Positions 46,396-50,620 of a stretch of DNA of 50,620 bases are shown here, one piece after another (the first letter of the stretch is position 1; the number at the start of each line of letters is the position of its first letter). The DNA comes from Patulibacter sp052039575. Lineage in GTDB: Bacteria > Actinomycetota > Thermoleophilia > Solirubrobacterales > Solirubrobacteraceae. A program made the translations under genes and the position numbers. A model generated the notes under the pieces. That model was not told the DNA's origin. It did not search any database and worked only from the letters and a program-made list of their open reading frames with translations. The DNA is taken from positions 1-50,620 of the forward strand of contig JBQGEK010000369.1 of the NCBI GenBank assembly GCA_052039575.1, read 5' to 3'.

Positions 46396-46980
46396 TCAAC
46401 CGGTGTGCCCGAGGGGACCGCTGGAGAGTTCGCCCGCGGCGGCGCGGACAGCGTCGTCGGTGAGCGCGGCGACGTACGGCAGGTTGCGGTACCGCTGATC
46501 GAGGTCCAGGCCGTAGCCGACGGCGTAGCGATCGGGCAGCGGGAAGCCCGTGTACTTGATCGGCAGGTCGACCTCGCGGCGGCTCGGCTTGGTCAGCAGA
46601 GAGCAGACCTCGAGCGACGCCGGCTTCCGCGAGCGCAGGTTGCGCAACAGATACTGCAAGGTCAGGCCGGAGTCGATGATGTCCTCGACGATCAGTACGT
46701 GCTGGCCCTCGATCGAGTGGTCGAGGTCCTTGAGGATTCGCACCACCCCGCTCGAGCTGGTCGCCGACCCGTACGACGAGACCGCCATGAAGTCGACCTG
46801 GCACGGCACCGTCAGCTGGCGCATCAGGTCCGCGACGAACAGCACGGCGCCCTTGAGCACGCAGACCAGTTGGATCTCGCGACCCTCGTAGTCCGCGCTG
46901 ATCTGGGCTCCGAGGTCCGCGATCCGCGAGCGCAGCTCGTCCGCTTGGATCAGGATCTCGCCGATGTTCGGATCACGCAC
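46396..46980 (-). CDS. hpt: Hypoxanthine-guanine phosphoribosyltransferase
   Basis: Salvages hypoxanthine and guanine with PRPP. VCVLKGAVLFVADLMRQL, VSSYGSATSSSG, the PRPP motif VLIVEDIIDSGLT and YAVGYGLDLDQRYRNLPYV are present; 194 residues. GTG start with TAGACT eight bases before it. Follows tilS by 11 bases and precedes ftsH: the tilS-hpt-ftsH order is widespread in Gram-positives. Confidence 0.96.
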   Translation of the reverse strand: MRDPNIGEILIQADELRSRIADLGAQISADYEGREIQLVCVLKGAVLFVADLMRQLTVPCQVDFMAVSSYGSATSSSGVVRILKDLDHSIEGQHVLIVEDIIDSGLTLQYLLRNLRSRKPASLEVCSLLTKPSRREVDLPIKYTGFPLPDRYAVGYGLDLDQRYRNLPYVAALTDDAVRAAAGELSSGPLGHTG

Positions 46981-46988
46981 GGGGCGGC

Positions 46989-46994
46989 AGTCTA
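46989..46994 (-). promoter_or_regulatory. -10 element TAGACT of hpt
   Basis: Eight bases before the hpt GTG, overlapping the tilS stop. Confidence 0.5.
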
Positions 46995-48029
46995 CTCAGA
47001 CGCCTGTCGCGATCCGCTGCGCGGCGGGGACGCGGTGCACCAGATCCGGCCGTCGGTCCCGGCCGAGACCTGCACCCGGACCCCGTCGCCGAGGTCGAGC
47101 GCGGCGGGCCGCTCCGTACTCGGCCTGAGCGCGAGCACATCGTCGACCCGGCCCTCGACCCGCGCGCACTCCCGCTCGGTGGTGGCCTCGGCGAGCAGTC
47201 GGATCGCCCGCCGGGCGACGGCCCGCGGCACCGACGAGGCCGCCGTCCGTGCCACCCACGCCGCCCCGTCGGTCCCCGGATCGCCCGGATGCAGCAGCGT
47301 CGCCGCGACCTCCCGCAGCGCGGCGTCGTCCTCGCGGGCACGGTCCGCCGTGGCCACCAGGGCGCGCGTCGCCCGTCCGTCGAGCGCCTCCAGCGTCGCC
47401 AGCACCTCGCGCACGCGTCCGCGCGCGCTCTCCGCGTTGGTCGGGTCGTCGTGCCACTCCAGCCCGTGCGCGGTGCACCATGCCCCGGTGTCCGCCCGGG
47501 TCAGACCGGCGGCGAGCAGCGGCCGGGCCACACCGCGGGCGGGGTCGCGCGGCGCGATCGCCGCCAGCGCCCGGGTCCCCGGGGACGAGATCGCGCGCAG
47601 CAGCACCGTCTCGGCCTGGTCGCTCGCGGTGTGGCCGACCGCTACCACGGTCCCCGGTCCCGCCCAACGGTCGGCCGCCGCGCGCAACGCGACGCGACGG
47701 GCGTCGCGCGCCCAGACGACCGGGCTCCCCCGGCTCTCGCGCACCTCGTCCGGCACGTCCAGCCGGACGACCCGGACCGTGACCCCCAGCTCGGCCGCGA
47801 GCCCCGTCACCCGCTCGGCGTCATGATCGGCGGTCCGGCCCCGCAGACCGTGGTGGACGTGGACCGCCAGCACCGCGTCGGCCCCGACGATCTCGACCGC
47901 CAGACCGAGCAGGCAGAGCGAGTCGCGCCCGCCGGAGACCGCCGCGACCAGGGGCACGCCCACCGGCAGCAGTCCCGTCGCGGCGACGCGCTCACGGAAC
48001 GACGCGGCCGCTGACGGCCCGCCGCTCAC
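46992..48029 (-). CDS. tilS: tRNA(Ile)-lysidine synthetase
   Basis: ATP-pyrophosphatase adding lysine to C34 of tRNA-Ile2. P-loop-like VAAVSGGRDSLCLLG (SGGxDS at 32-37), HVHHGLRG and VGHTASDQAETVLLRAI, then a C-terminal domain with the RPLLAAGLTRADTGAWC region. 345 residues, short of the longest forms that carry extra C-terminal domains. GTG overlaps the stop of the upstream coiled-coil gene. Confidence 0.94.
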   Translation of the reverse strand: MSGGPSAAASFRERVAATGLLPVGVPLVAAVSGGRDSLCLLGLAVEIVGADAVLAVHVHHGLRGRTADHDAERVTGLAAELGVTVRVVRLDVPDEVRESRGSPVVWARDARRVALRAAADRWAGPGTVVAVGHTASDQAETVLLRAISSPGTRALAAIAPRDPARGVARPLLAAGLTRADTGAWCTAHGLEWHDDPTNAESARGRVREVLATLEALDGRATRALVATADRAREDDAALREVAATLLHPGDPGTDGAAWVARTAASSVPRAVARRAIRLLAEATTERECARVEGRVDDVLALRPSTERPAALDLGDGVRVQVSAGTDGRIWCTASPPRSGSRQASE

Positions 48030-48451
48030 GGACCCGCGGGTTCCGGATCGCCGTCCCCCTCGAGCGGGTCGATCCCGAGGCGGGCCTCGATCCGCGCCAG
48101 CCGCTGGTCGGTCTCCCGCTCGAGCCGCGCGACGCGCTCGGTCAACCGCCGCAGCTCCTCGACCGACGCGGGCCGCACGTCGAGCGTCCGTCCGAGCCGG
48201 CCGACCGCGTGCTGCACCTCGTCCGCGACCGCTCCGGCCTGCTGGGTGCCGGCCGAGCCGAGGTCTTCCAGCGCCCCGCGCACCCGAACGACGACCTGGG
48301 CGAGCTCGTCGGCCAGGTCCTGGGCACGCGCACGCGTGCCGTCGGCGGTCGCACCGACCGCCTGGTCGACGGCCCGGCGGACCGCCTCGACCCGCTCGGC
48401 CCGGCGCGACGAGGGGGCGCCATCCTCGGTCGTCGACTCGTCGCTGCTCAT
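48026..48451 (-). CDS. Coiled-coil protein, phasin-like
   Basis: 141 residues, not identified. Helical throughout, with a heptad-rich C-terminal half (SVEELRRLTERVARLERETD, QRLARIEARLG) and Ala/Glu-rich helices before it. It resembles granule-associated phasin-like or SMC-type coiled coils in composition only. TAGACT six bases before the ATG. Coupled to tilS by a four-base overlap (48026-48029). A similar small coiled-coil gene lies at 49215-49628. Confidence 0.65.
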   Translation of the reverse strand: MSSDESTTEDGAPSSRRAERVEAVRRAVDQAVGATADGTRARAQDLADELAQVVVRVRGALEDLGSAGTQQAGAVADEVQHAVGRLGRTLDVRPASVEELRRLTERVARLERETDQRLARIEARLGIDPLEGDGDPEPAGP

Positions 48452-48457
48452 AGGGGC

Positions 48458-48463
48458 AGTCTA
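48458..48463 (-). promoter_or_regulatory. -10 element TAGACT (minus)
   Basis: Six bases before ATG 48451, and only 25 bases from the plus-strand -10 at 48489. Confidence 0.5.
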
Positions 48464-48488
48464 GGCGGCTCGACCGCGCCCCACGGAC

Positions 48489-48494
48489 TATCGT
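48489..48494 (+). promoter_or_regulatory. -10 element TATCGT (plus)
   Basis: Eight bases before GTG 48503, facing the promoter of the coiled-coil gene. Confidence 0.45.
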
Positions 48495-48502
48495 CGGCGT
48501 CC

Positions 48503-49249
48503 GTGACGTCCCCCCGCTCGCTGCCCGCCGTGCTCGACCTGGTCAACCCGGTTGCCCCCCGCGCGATCGTTGTCGGCGACCCGGGCCGCGCCCTGACGAT
48601 CGCCCAGGGGTTGCTGGAGCGCCCGCCGCTGATGTGCAATCACCGGCGCGGCCTGTGGGGATACACCGGCACCGCCAGCGACGGCCAGCCGCTGCCCGTC
48701 CAGGCGACCGGCGTCGGCGCGGCCAGCGCGGTCCCGGTGATCCGCGAGCTCGCCGCGGCCGGGGTAGCGCGCATGGTCCGCGCCGGTTCCGCGCTTCCCG
48801 TCGTCGACCAGCGCGCGGTAGAGGACCCGGTCACGCTCGCGGTCGTCGCCGGGGCGATCGCCCACGACGGGGTCAGCCGTGCGCTCGGCGTGGCCCCCGG
48901 GGCGCGCCTGACCCCGGACGGCGAGATGACGGCGCGGCTGCGTGCCGCTACCGACGCGGAGCTCGTGGTCACCAGCGTCGACCTGCTGCCCCAGGACGGC
49001 GGACCGCCGGCGAGCGTGGTCGGGAGCGCTGGCGCCATGGACCGCCAGACGGCCGCCTTCCTGGCGGCCGCGAACTGCTGGAGGGTGACCGCCGCCGCCG
49101 TGGTCGCGCTGCCGCCGGCCGTCGAGGACGAGGCGACGCGCGAGCGTTGGTGGGCGGAGCTCGGAGCCGCCGCGGCCCGGGCCTACGGCCTGACCGCGCA
49201 GCCGCCCTCGCCGGCTACTTCGACTCGTCGTTCGCCGCCCGCGACGTGA
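48503..49249 (+). CDS. Nucleoside phosphorylase-like protein (PNP/UDP family)
   Basis: 248 residues with the N-terminal fold of purine-nucleoside/uridine phosphorylases: ILD-like VNPVAPRAIVVGDPGRALTI, VQATGVGAASAVPVIRELAA, RMVRAGSALPVVDQRAVED. The family's second half is only partly conserved (VVGSAGAMDRQTAAFLAA). Phosphorolysis of a nucleoside is likely but a degraded or altered active site is possible. GTG 48503 is fixed by TATCGT. Its 3' end overlaps the convergent gene by 35 bases. Confidence 0.75.
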   Translation: MTSPRSLPAVLDLVNPVAPRAIVVGDPGRALTIAQGLLERPPLMCNHRRGLWGYTGTASDGQPLPVQATGVGAASAVPVIRELAAAGVARMVRAGSALPVVDQRAVEDPVTLAVVAGAIAHDGVSRALGVAPGARLTPDGEMTARLRAATDAELVVTSVDLLPQDGGPPASVVGSAGAMDRQTAAFLAAANCWRVTAAAVVALPPAVEDEATRERWWAELGAAAARAYGLTAQPPSPATSTRRSPPAT

Positions 49250-49628
49250 GCTCGGCCAACGTCGCCTGGACCTCGGCGAGCTGCGCCGAGATCGCGGCGA
49301 GCGCGGGGTCGTCCGGCTTCGCCGCGGCCAACGTCAGTCGCTCGTCGACCCGGTCGACCGCGTCCTCGATCGACTCGAGCCGCTGAGCGACGTTGCGAAC
49401 CCGGCGCGTCAGCCGCTCGATGTCGGCGGCACTCGGCACGTTGAACGCGCTGAACGCGGCCTCCTGAGCCTGCGTCGCCCGCTCGCGGACGTCCATCGCC
49501 CGCTGCACCGCGCCCGTGACCAGCGGATTGCTCAGCAGGTCCTGTGCCAGCCGGCCGATCGTCTCCTCGCTCGCACCGCGCACGCGGCCCCGCAGGTCCT
49601 TGGCGTCGCTCGACAGGTCTTCGGTCAT
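49215..49628 (-). CDS. Coiled-coil protein, phasin-like
   Basis: 137 residues, unidentified. Helical; residues 14-55 Ala-rich, then the coiled coil DIERLTRRVRNVAQRLESIE, DAVDRVDERL and a second helix SAQLAEVQATLAELTSRAA. GGAGG lies six bases before the ATG, so this gene is leadered. Overlaps the 3' end of the phosphorylase-like gene by 35 bases on the opposite strand. Similar in architecture to the gene at 48026-48451; homology is not proven. Confidence 0.65.
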   Translation of the reverse strand: MTEDLSSDAKDLRGRVRGASEETIGRLAQDLLSNPLVTGAVQRAMDVRERATQAQEAAFSAFNVPSAADIERLTRRVRNVAQRLESIEDAVDRVDERLTLAAAKPDDPALAAISAQLAEVQATLAELTSRAANDESK

Positions 49629-49771
49629 CGGAATCCTCCGGTCGCGGGAAGGGCGGCCAGCACCGCGCCCACCGTGCGGCAGAGCCGCGAGGCGGACGGA
49701 TGGGCAGGTTCGCGAACCTTACCGGCCCGCGCGCCCCCGCTCCCCCCAGCCGGGGGGTCGACCCTCGGTGG

Positions 49772-49777
49772 TAGTGT
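49772..49777 (+). promoter_or_regulatory. -10 element TAGTGT
   Basis: Seven bases before GTG 49785 of the partial gene at the window edge. Confidence 0.45.
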
Positions 49778-49784
49778 CCCGCGC

Positions 49785-50620
49785 GTGGAGTCCCGAACCG
49801 CGGTTCCGCTGTTCCGGATCGTCCAGGTCGAGATCGCCGGCGAGATCGACCTGCCCCCAGGGCGCTGGACCGTCCGGGGACACGCCAACCGCCCCCGAGC
49901 CGTGGTCGTCGTCGATGCGACCGAGCGTCCGCCGCGCCGGTTCCGCCGCAAGCGGCGGAAGGTCGCCGACGCCACGTCGGTGCCGGTCTCACGCGTGACC
50001 GTGGTCGACGCCGACCCGCTTCAGACCGTGGACCCGGAGCGCTGGCTCGCCGAGCAGGACGTCGACGACGCGATCGACGACGCGCTGGCCGTGATCCGAC
50101 GACTCGCCCACGTCAACGCGATCGCCGGGGACGAACCCCAGCCGCGACCGTTGCGCTGGCGCGATCTGACACGCGCGCTGCTCGCCTACGGCAACGGCTA
50201 CGAGGGGTCCGACGGCGGCTGGACCAACCACCGGATGGCCGCGGTCGCGGCCGACCAGCCCCGGCGGGTACGACGCAGCGGCCGCGGACTGGGCAACGAG
50301 GAGCGGCTCGCCGACCTGCTGTCGGGTCGCGATCCGGTGCTCGCCGCCGAGCCGCTCAGCCTGCGGGTCCAGCACGACCTCGAGGCCGAGCACTACCGCG
50401 AGGCGGCGCTCCAGCTGCGGATCGCGGTCGAGGTGGCGATCGCCGAGCTCGAGCCGTGGCGCGACGCCCGCAACGTCGACGCGGCGCTGACGGCGCTGCG
50501 CGATGCCCGTGGCGCGGTCGCCGAGGCGGCGACCGCCGCGGTCCGCCGCGGCCTGACCGACCCGCACGTCGAGACCGTTCGCGCGATAGCCCCCCCCCTC
50601 GACACAGCGCTGACCCCGCG
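49785..50620 (+). CDS. Hypothetical protein, partial at the right edge
   Basis: Open for 278 codons with no stop before the window ends. Begins VESRTAVPLFRIVQVEIAGE, an Arg-rich segment (RPPRRFRRKRRKV), then acidic PERWLAEQDVDDAIDDALAV and helical repeats such as YREAALQLRIAVEVAIAELE. High third-position GC throughout, with no known domain recognised. A run of eight C at about 50589-50596 lies near the edge. Leaderless-type -10 at 49772. Confidence 0.6.
   Translation, partial: MESRTAVPLFRIVQVEIAGEIDLPPGRWTVRGHANRPRAVVVVDATERPPRRFRRKRRKVADATSVPVSRVTVVDADPLQTVDPERWLAEQDVDDAIDDALAVIRRLAHVNAIAGDEPQPRPLRWRDLTRALLAYGNGYEGSDGGWTNHRMAAVAADQPRRVRRSGRGLGNEERLADLLSGRDPVLAAEPLSLRVQHDLEAEHYREAALQLRIAVEVAIAELEPWRDARNVDAALTALRDARGAVAEAATAAVRRGLTDPHVETVRAIAPPLDTALTP

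Overview
The window is a GC-rich, gene-dense chromosomal segment with short intergenic gaps, strong G/C third-position bias, many GTG starts and many start codons placed directly behind a -10 hexamer. CarD, DisA, type III pantothenate kinase, an actinobacterial-type Psp module and a Spo0H/SigH-like sigma factor together suggest a deep-branching actinobacterium. Thermoleophilia/Solirubrobacterales is my best guess, by inference only. No insertion sequence, prophage, CRISPR array or rRNA was seen. The single tRNA found is tRNA-Thr(TGT).

Layout. 1-4.9 kb: a polysaccharide deacetylase, then the leftward operon lysA-hom-thrC (lysine and threonine biosynthesis). 4.9-10.1 kb: an envelope block with an M23 peptidase, a Psp envelope-stress set (htpX-pspAB facing pspA-pspAA) and a secreted NlpC/P60 protein whose leader is a clear cyclic-di-AMP (ydaO-yuaA) riboswitch. 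10.1-13.9 kb: rightward genes for a cell-wall-binding-repeat lipoprotein, an unknown 92-residue protein, an enolase-superfamily enzyme and a 3-hydroxyacyl-CoA dehydrogenase, ending in a strong terminator. A 350-base gene-free stretch follows and carries a 22-bp palindrome. 14.2-17.0 kb: rhomboid protease, ECF sigma factor with a co-transcribed membrane protein, and an acyltransferase. 17-19.4 kb: tRNA-Thr, an ABC exporter and a small membrane protein.

19.4-48 kb is one long, almost wholly leftward housekeeping segment. Read in the direction of transcription it runs tilS, hpt, ftsH, folP, folB, thioesterase, folK, (GST-like gene on the other strand), coaX, dus, greA, lysS, clpC, radA, disA, carD, ispD, PHP phosphoesterase, ispF, two membrane glycosyltransferase-like proteins, FAD oxidoreductase, cysS, rlmB, sigH. 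This is nearly the order of the Bacillus subtilis tilS-sigH region, and it also matches the Mycobacterium tuberculosis tilS-to-rlmB region, with local insertions. 48-50.6 kb holds two small coiled-coil proteins around a nucleoside-phosphorylase-like gene, and an open-ended gene cut by the window edge.

How the parts connect. DisA, encoded here, makes the ligand of the riboswitch controlling the NlpC/P60 gene about 20 kb away, so a c-di-AMP to cell-wall-hydrolase circuit has both ends in this window. Seventeen genes share a TAnnnT hexamer 6-8 bases before the start codon, usually with no Shine-Dalgarno, which indicates widespread leaderless transcription and settles several start codons.
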